Notes: a model not told the origin generated them from the letters alone. A stretch of DNA of 64,000 nucleotides from Sphingomonas sp. Leaf20 (GCF_001421535.1 NZ_LMKN01000009.1:484030-548029); one strand, 5' to 3'. Shown: positions 51,077 through 60,611, counted from the stretch's first letter. Translations and numbers: made by a program.

Positions 51077-52213
51077 TCAAACGGTGTCGATCGGGCTCCA
51101 CTTGACGTCGGAGCCGGCATTGGCGACGACGGCTTCGACGAACCGCATCGTCCGCAGCCCGTCGTCGACACCCGGAAACCAGACCTGGGAGCCACGGATC
51201 GTTGCAGCGAACGCGCGATAAATCGTTGCGAAAGCCTCGATATACCCCTCGGGATGACCCCCGGGTGTACGGAACATCGACGCGGTGGCGGGCTGCAACC
51301 CCGGCCCTCCTGCGCGCAGGACTTCGATCGGGCGATCGAGCCAGCGCATCGTCAGCGTGTTCGGCTCCATCTGCGCCCATTCGAGCCCGCCGCGTTCGCC
51401 GTGGATCCGGAGCCTGAGCCCATTCTCCTCGCCCGCTGCGACCTGTGTGACCTTGAGCGTGCCGCGTGCCCCGCCGTCGAACCGCAGCAACGCACTGACG
51501 TCGTCGTCGAGGCGGCGCCCGGGGACGTGCGTCGTAAGCTCGGCACAGACCGCGTCGGTGCGCAGGCCCGAGACATGCTCGGCAAGCTGGAACGCGTGCG
51601 TGCCGATATCGCCGAGACATCCGCCGATCCCGGCGCGCGCCGGATCGGTGCGCCACTCGGCCTGCTTGTTGCCGTCGGTATCGACCGGCTGGCTGAGCCA
51701 GCCCTGGAGATATTCGACCTGGACCAGCCGGACCTTACCGAGGTCGCCGTTCGCGACGCGCGCGCGCGCCTCCTCGATCAGCGGATAACCGCAATAGGTG
51801 AAGGCGAGCGCGAACTCGCGACCGCTCGCCTCGACCGCGGCGGCGATCGCCTCGGCCTCCGCGACGCTCATCGCCATGGGTTTTTCGCACAGGACGTGAA
51901 AGCCCGCCTCGAGCGCGGCGATCGCCATCGGTGCGTGGAGAAAATTGGGCGTGACGATCGCGACGGCGTCGATCCGCTCGCCCTCGGGGAGCGCCCGCTC
52001 GCCCGCGATCAGCGCGTCGATCGAGGCATAGACGCGCGCCGGGTCGAGCCCGAGGGCATCGCCCGACCGCGTATTGCGGCCCGAGTCGGTGCTGAACGCA
52101 CCGGCTGCAAGCTGCCAGTCGCCGTCGATCGCCGCCGCCATGCGGTGGACGGCGCCGATGAACGCACCCTCGCCGCCGCCGACCATGCCGAGCTTGAGCC
52201 GGACGCCGCTCAT
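51077..52213 (-). CDS. Gfo/Idh/MocA-family oxidoreductase (cytoplasmic)
   Basis: A 378-residue NAD(P)-dependent enzyme without leader peptide. Rossmann motif LGMVGGGEGAFIG, the family signature CEKPMAMS with the substrate-binding Lys, and GCLGDIGTHAFQLAE with catalytic Asp/His. It probably reduces a 3-keto-sugar or oxidises a related polyol after uptake. Its start overlaps the following TIM-barrel gene's stop by 4 bp; the gap of 75 bp to the cytochrome gene carries no terminator. Confidence 0.85.
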   Translation of the reverse strand: MSGVRLKLGMVGGGEGAFIGAVHRMAAAIDGDWQLAAGAFSTDSGRNTRSGDALGLDPARVYASIDALIAGERALPEGERIDAVAIVTPNFLHAPMAIAALEAGFHVLCEKPMAMSVAEAEAIAAAVEASGREFALAFTYCGYPLIEEARARVANGDLGKVRLVQVEYLQGWLSQPVDTDGNKQAEWRTDPARAGIGGCLGDIGTHAFQLAEHVSGLRTDAVCAELTTHVPGRRLDDDVSALLRFDGGARGTLKVTQVAAGEENGLRLRIHGERGGLEWAQMEPNTLTMRWLDRPIEVLRAGGPGLQPATASMFRTPGGHPEGYIEAFATIYRAFAATIRGSQVWFPGVDDGLRTMRFVEAVVANAGSDVKWSPIDTV

Positions 52214-53280
52214 GCCGTGTCGTCCCGGCGATCGAGCCCCAACAGCGACCGGATCGCGTGCTTGTCGACGTTGCTCGCCGCGAAGTCGTCGAATGCGCGT
52301 TCGGTGCGGCGGATCATGTGGTCGCGGATGAACGGTGCGCCCTCGCGCGCGCCGTCTTCGCTGCGCTTTATCGCGCATTCCCATTCAAGAACCGCCCAGC
52401 CGGCATAGTCATATTGCGCCAGCTTGCTGAAGATCGCGCCGAAGTCGACCTGCCCGTCGCCAAGCGACCGGAACCGGCCCGCACGGTCGACCCACGGCTC
52501 ATACCCGCCATAGACACCCGATCGGCCGGTCGGGTTGAACTCGGCATCCTTGACGTGGAAGCACGCGATGCGGTCGTGATAGCGATCGATGAAGTCGAGA
52601 TAATCGAGCTGCTGCAGGACGAAGTGCGACGGATCGAACAGCATCCGAGCACGCGGGTGATGGTTCACCGCATCGAGGAACCGCTCCCAGCTGGCGCCGT
52701 CATGGATGTCCTCACCGGGATGGATCTCGAACGCGCAGTCGACGCCGGCGGCATCGAACGCGTCGAGGATCGGGGTCCAGCGGCGCGCGAGTTCGGCAAA
52801 CGCCTCCTCGATCAATCCGGCCGGACGCTGGGGCCAGGGATAGACATAGGGCCAGGCGAGCGCGCCCGAGAAGGTGGCGTGCGCTGTGAGCCCGAGATTG
52901 GCGCTGGCGCGCGCGGCGAGCATCAGCTGCTCGACCGCCCAGCGCTGACGCTCGGCGGGCTTGCCGCGGACATGCTCGGGGGCGAACCCGTCGAACAGCG
53001 TGTCGTACGCAGGATGTACCGCGACCAGCTGACCCTGGAGATGCGTCGACAATTCGGTCGGCTCGACGCCGTGTTCGGCAAGCCGGCCACGCAGATCGTC
53101 GCAATAGGCCTTGCTCTCGGCCGCCTGCGCAAGGTCGATCAGCCGTGGATCGCACGGGATCTGCACGCCGGTATAGCCGAGCTCCCCCGCCCAGCGGGCA
53201 AGACCGTCGAGCGTGTCGTACGGCGCGGTGTCGCCGAGGAACTGCGCGAGGAAGATCGCCGGGCCCTTCATTCCCGTCAT
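52210..53280 (-). CDS. Sugar phosphate isomerase/epimerase-like TIM-barrel protein (cytoplasmic)
   Basis: A 356-residue xylose-isomerase-like TIM barrel without signal peptide. Visible metal-site segments are CAFEIHPGEDIHDG (Glu), RMLFDPSHFVLQQ (Asp/His), CFHVKDAEF (His) and AVLEWECAIK (Glu). It pairs with the Gfo/Idh gene in an arrangement common in inositol and keto-sugar loci. Starts ATG 53280 or 53271 are both possible; the first gives a 4-bp overlap with the transporter stop. Confidence 0.82.
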   Translation of the reverse strand: MTGMKGPAIFLAQFLGDTAPYDTLDGLARWAGELGYTGVQIPCDPRLIDLAQAAESKAYCDDLRGRLAEHGVEPTELSTHLQGQLVAVHPAYDTLFDGFAPEHVRGKPAERQRWAVEQLMLAARASANLGLTAHATFSGALAWPYVYPWPQRPAGLIEEAFAELARRWTPILDAFDAAGVDCAFEIHPGEDIHDGASWERFLDAVNHHPRARMLFDPSHFVLQQLDYLDFIDRYHDRIACFHVKDAEFNPTGRSGVYGGYEPWVDRAGRFRSLGDGQVDFGAIFSKLAQYDYAGWAVLEWECAIKRSEDGAREGAPFIRDHMIRRTERAFDDFAASNVDKHAIRSLLGLDRRDDTA

Positions 53281-54539
53281 GCCATCGCTCCCTTGCGGCT
53301 GGTGTCACGGAACGTCAGCTGGAACAGCAGTGCGATCAGCGCGGCGGCGATCGCCGGATACCACCACATCTGGTGCCAGTCGGCGACGGTCGGTGCGGCG
53401 GGCAGCTGCGCGTACAGGAGCGCACCGATCTGCGACCCGAGCAGCATGCCGACCCCATAGGTGAACAGTGTCAGCATACCCTGCGCCTGCGCGTTGACGC
53501 CCTTCGGCGTGGCGATCGTGCCGGTGTAGATCGCGCCGGCCACGAAGAAGAAGTCGTAGCACACGCCGTGAAGCGCGACGCCCAGATACACCGCCCAGAG
53601 CATGTCGCCGCCGTCGCCGATCGCGAACAGCGCATAGCGGGCGGCCCAGGCGATCATTCCGACGAGCAGCAGCGGCTTGACCCCGAAGCGGCGGTACAGC
53701 CACGGCATCGCGAACATGAAGGCGAGCTCGGACATCTGCCCGATCGCCAGCGTGCCGCCGACATTCTCGATCCCCGTCGCGCCGACATAGGGCGAGGCAT
53801 AGGCATAATACATCGCCAGCGGGATCGAGATGAGCGTCGCGCAGGTGATGAAGACGAGGAACGACCGCTGGCGCATCAGCCCGAACGCGTCGACGCAGAG
53901 GATCTGCTTGACCAGCCCCTGCTCGGGCGGCGTGTCGGCAGCCACGTTGGGGAGCGTGAAGCTGTAAAGGCCGAGCGCGATCGAGACGACGGCGGCGACA
54001 CGGAAGATCTCAGGGCTGGCGGACAGGCCGGCCCAGCCGATGATCAGCCCTGCGGTGATCCAGCCGAGCGTCCCGAATGCGCGAACGAAGGGGAACCGGT
54101 CGACGCGGTCGCCGAAGCTCTTGAGCGCGATCGTGTTGGCGAGGCCGACGGTTGGCATGTACAGGATCATGTAGCCGAGCAGCAGCCAGACGAACGTGCT
54201 GCCGGTCTCGGGCGTCACGAGCGATGGCAGGAAGAACAGGATCACACCGCCCACGAGGTGGAGGATCACCATCAGCATCCGCGGGCTGAGATAGCGCGCT
54301 GCGGCCATGCCGAGCAGGAACGACCCGACGATCGAGGCGATCGGCCCGACCGAGAAGGCGTTGCCGATCATCGCGCCGAGCCCGCGCGTCTGCATCGCGA
54401 GCCCGAGCGTGACGTTCCACGCGCCCCAGACGAAGAACTGCATGAACATCAGCACGCTCATCCGTGCCGTCAATATCGACGACGGCTTGTCCGACACCGG
54501 TGGTGTCGAGGCTGGAATATCCGCGCTTGCCAGTGCCAT
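53277..54539 (-). CDS. MFS transporter, nucleoside:H+ symporter (NupG/XapB)-like
   Basis: A 420-residue carrier with about 12 membrane helices. The family pattern includes FFVWGAWNVTLG in helix 1, PFVRAFGTLGWITAGL in the middle and HGVCYDFFFVAGAIYT near helix 10. NupG-like members found in sugar operons probably carry sugars or glycosides rather than nucleosides; this is inference from the surrounding catabolic genes. AGAGAGG precedes ATG 54539. First gene of the operon, divergent from a LacI regulator with an operator-like site 68 bp upstream. Confidence 0.85.
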   Translation of the reverse strand: MALASADIPASTPPVSDKPSSILTARMSVLMFMQFFVWGAWNVTLGLAMQTRGLGAMIGNAFSVGPIASIVGSFLLGMAAARYLSPRMLMVILHLVGGVILFFLPSLVTPETGSTFVWLLLGYMILYMPTVGLANTIALKSFGDRVDRFPFVRAFGTLGWITAGLIIGWAGLSASPEIFRVAAVVSIALGLYSFTLPNVAADTPPEQGLVKQILCVDAFGLMRQRSFLVFITCATLISIPLAMYYAYASPYVGATGIENVGGTLAIGQMSELAFMFAMPWLYRRFGVKPLLLVGMIAWAARYALFAIGDGGDMLWAVYLGVALHGVCYDFFFVAGAIYTGTIATPKGVNAQAQGMLTLFTYGVGMLLGSQIGALLYAQLPAAPTVADWHQMWWYPAIAAALIALLFQLTFRDTSRKGAMA

Positions 54540-54606
54540 GCACACCTCTCTGGTTCGATACAGCTTTTGCTGCTTCGGGGTCGAGAATATGGCGCGACCG
54601 CAAAAG

Positions 54607-54620
54607 TGTAAAGGATTACA
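54607..54620. promoter_or_regulatory. LacI-type operator between MFS operon and lacI-family gene
   Basis: TGTAA-AGGA-TTACA, perfect 5-bp arms, placed 68 bp from the transporter start and 47 bp from the regulator start. Its sequence differs from the TGNTAGCG sites of the xylan locus, as expected for a second LacI-family protein. Confidence 0.55.
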
Positions 54621-54666
54621 TTTTCGGGCCGTCGACATATTCTTCGCAGGGCTTCATGGGTTTGTG

Positions 54667-55683
54667 ATGACGACGATAATTCAGGTCGCGACGAGCGCGG
54701 GCGTGTCCACCGCGACGGTTTCCCGCGTGCTCAGCCACCCCGACCGGGTCGCCGAGAAGACGCGGCTTCACGTGCTCGGCGTCGTCGAGGCGCTGGGGTA
54801 CAGACCCAACGTTGCCGCCCGGTCGCTGCGGACATTGCGCGCGGCGAAGATCCTGCTGACGGTCCCCGATATTTCCAACCCGTTCTTTGCGAGCGTGATT
54901 CGCGGCGCGGAAGAAGCCGCGCGCGACGCGGGGTACGGCGTCGTGGTCGGCGATACGCGGCACGATCCCGTCATCGAGGACCAATATGCCGAGATGCTGT
55001 CGCGGCGCGAGGTCGACGGGCTGATCTTTCTCGGTCACCGCCTGCCCGACCCGCTGCAACGCGTGCTCGACCGCGCGGGCTGTGCCGCACCGATCGTCAA
55101 TGGCTGCGATTATAATGTCGAGACCGGCGTGCCGGGCGTGCATATCGACAATGCCGCAGCAGGCCGTGACGCGGTCCAGCATCTGGTCGACCTGGGGCAC
55201 CGCGATATCGGCATCGTGGCCGGCCCCGGCACGAGCCCGCTCAGCCGCGACCGCCTCGCCGGGGCCATGGCCGTTGCGGAGGCACATGGCGTCGCCGACC
55301 GGATACAGACGCGGATCGGCGACTATTCCGCGGCGTCGGCGTTCGAACAGGCGCGCGCGATGATCGCAGGCGGCGTCACCGCGCTGTTCTGCTTCAGCGA
55401 CGAGATGGCGATGGGCGCGATCGCCGCGGTCCGCGATGCGGGGCTCGACTGTCCGCGCGACGTGTCGGTGATCGGGTTCGACGACCTGCCGCACGCGCTT
55501 TATTTCCACCCTGCGCTGACCACGATCTCGCAACCCAAGGGGCTGATCGGGCAGCGCGCGGTCGAGATGCTGGTCGCGATCCTCAACGGCGACACCGACC
55601 GCCCCGACCGCGTGGTCCTGGCGCACGAGCTCGTGATCCGCGGCAGCACGGGTCTTGCCGCGCCGCGCACGACACCACGTTGA
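54667..55683 (+). CDS. LacI-family transcriptional regulator of the keto-sugar operon
   Basis: A 338-residue repressor. HTH at the very N-terminus (QVATSAGVSTATVSRVLSHPD), hinge YRPNVAARSLRT, sensor domain with VPDISNPFFASVIRG, ALFCFSDEMAMGA and VIGFDDLPHALYFHPALTTI. It most likely represses the divergent MFS-to-GMC operon and itself through the palindrome at 54607-54620. The inducer is unknown, probably an imported glycoside. ATG 54667 is directly preceded by an in-frame GTG (54664) that could also serve. Confidence 0.88.
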   Translation: MTTIIQVATSAGVSTATVSRVLSHPDRVAEKTRLHVLGVVEALGYRPNVAARSLRTLRAAKILLTVPDISNPFFASVIRGAEEAARDAGYGVVVGDTRHDPVIEDQYAEMLSRREVDGLIFLGHRLPDPLQRVLDRAGCAAPIVNGCDYNVETGVPGVHIDNAAAGRDAVQHLVDLGHRDIGIVAGPGTSPLSRDRLAGAMAVAEAHGVADRIQTRIGDYSAASAFEQARAMIAGGVTALFCFSDEMAMGAIAAVRDAGLDCPRDVSVIGFDDLPHALYFHPALTTISQPKGLIGQRAVEMLVAILNGDTDRPDRVVLAHELVIRGSTGLAAPRTTPR

Positions 55684-55752
55684 GACACGCGGCTGTCATC
55701 TGGCGGCAATGAACCACGCGTAAGACGTCCCTCGACATCGGAGGTGACTACC

Positions 55753-55974
55753 ATGTTCAGTGCAAGCCCGCTCGTACCCGACCAGCTCGTCGACTGCATC
55801 GCGACGGGACGCGAGCCGACCGCCGCGGATCTCGACAGCGTCGCCGCGCGAATGTGGCGCGAAGTGTCGACGCAGCGGTCGGCCTTTTCATGGGGCGACC
55901 TCGCGCCCCTCGCGCAGGACCGCATCGTCGCGATGCGGTCCGCGGTGCTGGCGTTGCAGGGCAGCGCGCGCTGA
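55753..55974 (+). CDS. Small hypothetical protein
   Basis: A 73-residue soluble protein (MFSASPLVPDQLVDCIATG...). Predicted helical, with a central AADLDSVAARMWREVSTQRSAFSWGDL block and no known motif. GGAGG at 55740-55744 lies eight bases before ATG 55753, which makes a real gene likely and argues against the GTG at 55744. It is convergent with the DUF1080 gene. I do not recognise a family. Confidence 0.55.
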   Translation: MFSASPLVPDQLVDCIATGREPTAADLDSVAARMWREVSTQRSAFSWGDLAPLAQDRIVAMRSAVLALQGSAR

Positions 55975-55992
55975 TCGCGCGCGGCGCCCGCG

Positions 55993-56793
55993 TTATTTCA
56001 GCTCGCGGAGCCAGATCGACCGGAAGCTGATCGGCGCGCTCGGATCGCCGTGATCCTGAAGCTTGATCGGCAGCGCGCCGTGCGGGGTGTAGCGCGGTGC
56101 GCCGATATAGACGGTCTCGCCCTTCACCGCGACATGGTCCTGGACGAGAACGCCGTTCATCATCACGGTCGCATAGGCGGGGCTGGTCACGCTGCCATCA
56201 GCGGCGAAGACGGGCGCGGTCCAGACGATGTCGTAGGTCTGCCATTCGCCCGGCGCGCGCGTCGGATTGGCGAGCGGTGCGATCTGCTTGTAGATCGCAC
56301 CCGCCTGTCCGTTGACATAGGTCTTGTTGCGGTAGCTATCCATGATCTGCAGCTCATAGCCGCCATCGCCCTCGCCCGTCGCGCCGAGGAAGACGCCGCT
56401 GTTCCCGCGCGCCTGGCCTTCGCCCGTGATCCCGGCCGGGACGCGCCATTCGAGGTGGAGCTGATAGTTGCGGAAACTGCGCTTGGTCTGGATATTGCCG
56501 GTACCCTTGCGCACCGTCAGCACGCCGTCGCCGACCGTCCAGCGGGCGGGGCCGTTACCCTTGGTGCTGGTCCATTGATCGAGCGACGTGCCGTCGAACA
56601 GCACGACCGCGTCCGATGGCGGTGCGACCGTTGCATAGGCCGGCGCGACGACGACCGGCGGCTCGGGCTGCCAGACCTCGGTATCCTCGGGCCGCGGGCT
56701 TGTGGCTGCAGGTTTCGCCTGCGACGGCGGCGTCGCCTGCGCGGCGAGTGCGGCAGCGGCGAAAAGCAACGTGACAGCGGTCATAACGACCAT
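55993..56793 (-). CDS. Exported DUF1080 / 3-keto-disaccharide hydrolase-like protein
   Basis: A 266-residue protein with signal peptide (TAVTLLFAAAALAAQA) and a concanavalin-like jelly-roll. DUF1080 landmarks are VVLFDGTSLDQWTS, FRNYQLHLEWRVP, GNSGVFLG, YELQIMDSY and PIKLQDHGDP. The family includes hydrolases that cleave 3-keto-glycosides. A proline-rich linker (about 22-55) follows the leader. ATG 56784 would give an exact 4-bp overlap with the upstream gene; ATG 56793 has AGGAAAGG in front. With the GMC operon nearby, a role in 3-keto-sugar cleavage is likely. Confidence 0.82.
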   Translation of the reverse strand: MVVMTAVTLLFAAAALAAQATPPSQAKPAATSPRPEDTEVWQPEPPVVVAPAYATVAPPSDAVVLFDGTSLDQWTSTKGNGPARWTVGDGVLTVRKGTGNIQTKRSFRNYQLHLEWRVPAGITGEGQARGNSGVFLGATGEGDGGYELQIMDSYRNKTYVNGQAGAIYKQIAPLANPTRAPGEWQTYDIVWTAPVFAADGSVTSPAYATVMMNGVLVQDHVAVKGETVYIGAPRYTPHGALPIKLQDHGDPSAPISFRSIWLRELK

Positions 56794-58214
56794 CCTTTCC
56801 TGTATTCCCGGTCGAGAAACCGGTTTGCATCGGCGAAATTGGTGACCCGGCCCGCCTGTCCGTCATAGTCGATCGGGCGCTCGGCGCGAAGCGCGACCAT
56901 GCCGAGGACCATCGTCTCGTTGAGCGGCACCGCGACCGAGAAGGGCGACGAGATCGCCTCCTCGCCCCGGATCGCGCGGATCCAGTTCATCTCGTGGCCG
57001 TCGCGTCCGCCCTGGATGCGCGGCATCGAGACCGGGACCGCGGCGGCGCGCGCCTGCGCGCCCTCGCCGATCAGCACTGGTTTCTCGCCATAGGTGTCGT
57101 GCATCAGCATCCCGGACTCACCGACATACAGCACGCCGCCCTCGGGGTTCATCACCGCGTCGACCGGCATCGCATCGGGCGTCGGCGGCATCATCCCGCC
57201 GTCATACCAGGTCATCGTCACCGGCCCGCCCTTCGCGTTGCCGAACCGGTAGGTGGTCATCGACGCGAGCGGATAGCTGCCGAGTTCGACGGGCGGCTTG
57301 CCGTCCCAGAGGTCGGTATCGCCACCCCAGCGGCTGTGCCGCGTCTCGATCCGCGTCGGCAGACCGGGTTCGAGCGCCCAGACCGGGAAGTCGATGAGGT
57401 GCGCGCCCATGTCGCCGAGCGCGCCGACGCCGAACGGCACCCAGCCGCGCCAGTTAAAATGGGCATAACCGGGGTGATAGCCCCAATCGACCGCCGCGGG
57501 TCCGAGCCACAGGTCCCAGTCGAGGCTGGCGGGTTTGGCGACCGGCGCGGGGCGCGCCTCGCCCTGCGGCCAGACGGGGCGGTTGGTCCAGACATGGACG
57601 TCGCGCACGCGGCCGATCGCACCGCCACGGATCAACTCGACGACGCGTCGCCCGTCATCGCCCGAATGCCCCTGGTTGCCCATCTGCGTCACCAGCTTCG
57701 GGTTGCGCCGCGCGAGATCGAGCAGCGTCCGCCCCTCCCGCACGCTGTAGGTCAGCGGTTTCTGGACATAGACGTGCAGACCGCGCTCCATCGCCATCTT
57801 CGCGGCGAACGCGTGGTGATGGTCGGGCGTTGCGATCACGACCGCGTCGATATCCTTGCGCGTGTCGAGCATCCGCCGATAGTCCGCGAACCGCGTCGCC
57901 CGGTCATAGGCGGTCTTGAGCGCGAGCCGATCCGCACGCAGCGCACCGTTCGAATCGACCATCGACTTGGCGACATGGTCGAAATCGACATCGGCGAGCG
58001 CCACGATGTTCTGGCTGGTGAGCTTGGCCATGTTCTGCGAGCCCATGCCGCCCGCACCGATCACCGCGACATTGACGCGATCGCTCGGCGCGATCCGGCG
58101 TGTGCGGCCGGCAGCCGCGGCGGCAGCGGTGCCGGGGAGCGCGAGCAACCCCGCGCTTGCCGCCGCGCCGCCAAGCCAGTTCCGGCGCGTCATGCCTGCG
58201 TTTCGCTCGGTCAT
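56781..58214 (-). CDS. Tat-exported Gfo/Idh/MocA-family oxidoreductase
   Basis: A 477-residue enzyme with twin-arginine leader (MTRRNWLGGAAASAGLLALPG; ATG 58214 is seven residues upstream). The Rossmann motif is VAVIGAGGMGSQN and the family EKP signature is VQKPLTYS, with Gln for Glu. The C-terminal domain has GALGDMGAHLIDFP and HEMNWIRAIRG. Exported members of this kind carry NAD(P) folded in before Tat export and are often paired with DUF1080 proteins. Both probably act on keto-sugars in the periplasm. The 69-bp gap to GH92 carries no terminator, so it may belong to the mannosidase operon. Confidence 0.85.
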   Translation of the reverse strand: MTERNAGMTRRNWLGGAAASAGLLALPGTAAAAAAGRTRRIAPSDRVNVAVIGAGGMGSQNMAKLTSQNIVALADVDFDHVAKSMVDSNGALRADRLALKTAYDRATRFADYRRMLDTRKDIDAVVIATPDHHHAFAAKMAMERGLHVYVQKPLTYSVREGRTLLDLARRNPKLVTQMGNQGHSGDDGRRVVELIRGGAIGRVRDVHVWTNRPVWPQGEARPAPVAKPASLDWDLWLGPAAVDWGYHPGYAHFNWRGWVPFGVGALGDMGAHLIDFPVWALEPGLPTRIETRHSRWGGDTDLWDGKPPVELGSYPLASMTTYRFGNAKGGPVTMTWYDGGMMPPTPDAMPVDAVMNPEGGVLYVGESGMLMHDTYGEKPVLIGEGAQARAAAVPVSMPRIQGGRDGHEMNWIRAIRGEEAISSPFSVAVPLNETMVLGMVALRAERPIDYDGQAGRVTNFADANRFLDREYRKGWSL

Positions 58215-58283
58215 GCCTTATCCTCTTCCTTGGTCAAACCTGACAGCCCCGGCACCAGCCGGCAACCCCTTGTCCGTGCGTTC

Positions 58284-60611
58284 TCAGGCGGTTCTGCCGT
58301 AGGACGGCGGACGATCCGCCTTGGCGGTGCCGAACTTCGACGGCTTTCCCCCCATTACGAAGGCGAGTTCGCCACCCCGCGCAAGGTCCGCATGCGCGAT
58401 CCAGTTCTTCGTCCAGGGCTTGCCGTTCCAGCGGACCGACTGGACATAGGGCGCCTGCGGACCATTGCCCAACGCGGTGATCCTGAGCGTCTTCCCGCCG
58501 CCGAGCGCAACCTCGGCGGCATCGAACAGCGGCGAGCCAAAGACATAGACCGCGCTGACCGGATCGACCGGGTAGAGGCCGAGCGCGGAGAAGATGAACC
58601 ACGCGCTCGTCTGCCCGCAATCGTCGTTGCCGATGACGCCGTCGGGATCCGCCTTGTACATCTCGGTGCACAGCCGCCGGACCATCGCCTGCGTCTTCCA
58701 CGGCGCACCGGCATAGGCATACATGTACGCGGCATGCTGGTCGGGTTCGTTGCCATGCGCATATTGGCCGACCAGCCCCGAAATGTCGGGCGGCGCATTT
58801 TTGGGGAGTGTCGAAGGCGCGACGAACAGCGCGTCGAGCTTCTTCACGAACCCGGCATCGCCGCCGAACATCTCGATCAGCCCGTAAATGTCGTGCTGGT
58901 TGAGGAACGTCGCCTGCCAGCCATTCGCCTCGGTATAGTCGCGGTGCTTGTCGGGGTTGTGGCCGAGCTGGATCGGATCATAGTCCGCCCACCAAGTCCC
59001 GTCCGCGAAGCGCGGCCGCGCGAAGCCGATCTTCGGATCGATGACGTTGCGGTAGTTGAGGCTGCGCTTGCGTAACGCCTGCGCGTCGGCAGAAGCGCCC
59101 GCCGCGTCCGCGAGCACCGCCATCGCCCAGTCGTCATACGCATATTCCTGCGTCCGGCTGACCGATTCCCAGACCTTGTCGGCAGGGATGAAGCCAAGGT
59201 CGTAATAATAGCCGCGGCCGAGCGTGCTTTCGAGATCGCGGAAGCTGCGGTCGAACGCGCGCCGGCGGATCTGCGGCCAGGCGGCGGCATAGTCCGCCTT
59301 GACGCCCTTCACGCACGCCTCGGCAAGCACCGACACCGAATGCCAGCCGATCATGCACGCGGTCTCGACACCCTGGAGCGGCCAGACCGGCGAGCCCGCC
59401 GGGCTCTGGATCGTCTGGCGAACCAGATCGCGCGTGAACTGCGCGGCCTTGTCGGGCTGGACCAGATTGAGCAGCGGGTGCAGCGCGCGGTACGTGTCCC
59501 ACAGCGAATAGGTGCTGTACGCGGTGTCGCCCGCCGCCGCTGTGTGCACGTTGCGGTCGAGCCCGACATAGCGGCCATCGCGGTCGGTGAAGAGCGTCGG
59601 CGACAGGAACGTGTGGTACAGCGCGCTCGCCATGATCGTGCGCTGATCGGGTGTGCCGCCCTCGACGCGAATACAGTCGAGCTGCGTCTGCCAGGTCCGC
59701 GCCGCCGACCGGCGCACATTGTCGAACTGCCAGCCCGGCGCCTCGCCCGCCAGCGCGGCCTTGGCGCCCGCGACGTCCACCGCGGAGATGCCCGTCTTGA
59801 TCAGGATGGGCTCGCCGCCCGCCTGGTCGAAGAACAGCGCGACCTTCAGCCGGTTGCCGATGATCGCCTTCGCGCCCGCGGGCGCCGGTGTGTCGTCGTC
59901 GCCGAAGAATTCGACACGGTCGGGGCGGCGCGACAGCTGCATCGCGAAATGGATCCGCCGACCCTTTGCCCAGCGGTGGACGCGACGGCTGCCGGTCAGC
60001 ATGCCGTCGGGCGACAGCGCCAGCGACGCCTCGTCGACCAGCACGCCCTTGTCCCAGACGTCGAGGATCATGTGCGCGAAGTCGATCAGGATGTGCCCCG
60101 CGCCTTGCGGGAAGGTGTAGCGGTGATGCCCCGTCCGCTCGGTCACGGTCAGCTCGGCGAGCACCCCCGATTCGAGCTTCACGCGGTAATAGCCGGGCTC
60201 GGCGAGTTCGTCGGAGAAGCGCTGGCGATAGCCCTCCTGCGGCTTGTCGAGAGCACCGGGCTTAAGCTTCAGCGGCCCGCGCGTCGGCACGACGAGCACG
60301 TCGAGCATGTCGCCGATCCCCGTCCCCGACAGATGCGTGTGGCTGAACCCCATGATCGAGCCGTCATCCTGATGGTAGCCCGAGCACGCATCCCAGCGGC
60401 TGTTGTCGGTGTCGGGGCCGAGCTGGACCATCCCGAACGGCAAGGACGGACCGGGATAGGTGTGGCCGTGACCGCCGGTACCGATGAACAGGTCGGGCTT
60501 GCCCGCGATCGGGCGCTGCCCCTGCGCGCCGGCGGCGGCGACGGGCAGCACGCCCGCGAGGCCGGCGAGCCCGGTGGTGGCGAGCACCTCGCGGCGGTTG
60601 GCGGTGGTCAT
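58284..60611 (-). CDS. Exported GH92 alpha-mannosidase
   Basis: A 775-residue calcium-dependent exo-alpha-mannosidase of family GH92. Leader with NRREVLATTGLAGLAGV (Tat-like). N-terminal beta-sandwich motifs FIGTGGHGHTYPG and GFSHTHLSGTG; catalytic (alpha/alpha)6 domain with WDTYRALHPLL, GWHSVSV and the catalytic region GNDDCGQTSAWFIFSALG carrying the general acid/base acidic residues. GH92 enzymes remove alpha-1,2- or alpha-1,3-linked mannose from N-glycans and yeast mannan. It follows GH125 after 21 bp. Confidence 0.93.
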   Translation of the reverse strand: MTTANRREVLATTGLAGLAGVLPVAAAGAQGQRPIAGKPDLFIGTGGHGHTYPGPSLPFGMVQLGPDTDNSRWDACSGYHQDDGSIMGFSHTHLSGTGIGDMLDVLVVPTRGPLKLKPGALDKPQEGYRQRFSDELAEPGYYRVKLESGVLAELTVTERTGHHRYTFPQGAGHILIDFAHMILDVWDKGVLVDEASLALSPDGMLTGSRRVHRWAKGRRIHFAMQLSRRPDRVEFFGDDDTPAPAGAKAIIGNRLKVALFFDQAGGEPILIKTGISAVDVAGAKAALAGEAPGWQFDNVRRSAARTWQTQLDCIRVEGGTPDQRTIMASALYHTFLSPTLFTDRDGRYVGLDRNVHTAAAGDTAYSTYSLWDTYRALHPLLNLVQPDKAAQFTRDLVRQTIQSPAGSPVWPLQGVETACMIGWHSVSVLAEACVKGVKADYAAAWPQIRRRAFDRSFRDLESTLGRGYYYDLGFIPADKVWESVSRTQEYAYDDWAMAVLADAAGASADAQALRKRSLNYRNVIDPKIGFARPRFADGTWWADYDPIQLGHNPDKHRDYTEANGWQATFLNQHDIYGLIEMFGGDAGFVKKLDALFVAPSTLPKNAPPDISGLVGQYAHGNEPDQHAAYMYAYAGAPWKTQAMVRRLCTEMYKADPDGVIGNDDCGQTSAWFIFSALGLYPVDPVSAVYVFGSPLFDAAEVALGGGKTLRITALGNGPQAPYVQSVRWNGKPWTKNWIAHADLARGGELAFVMGGKPSKFGTAKADRPPSYGRTA

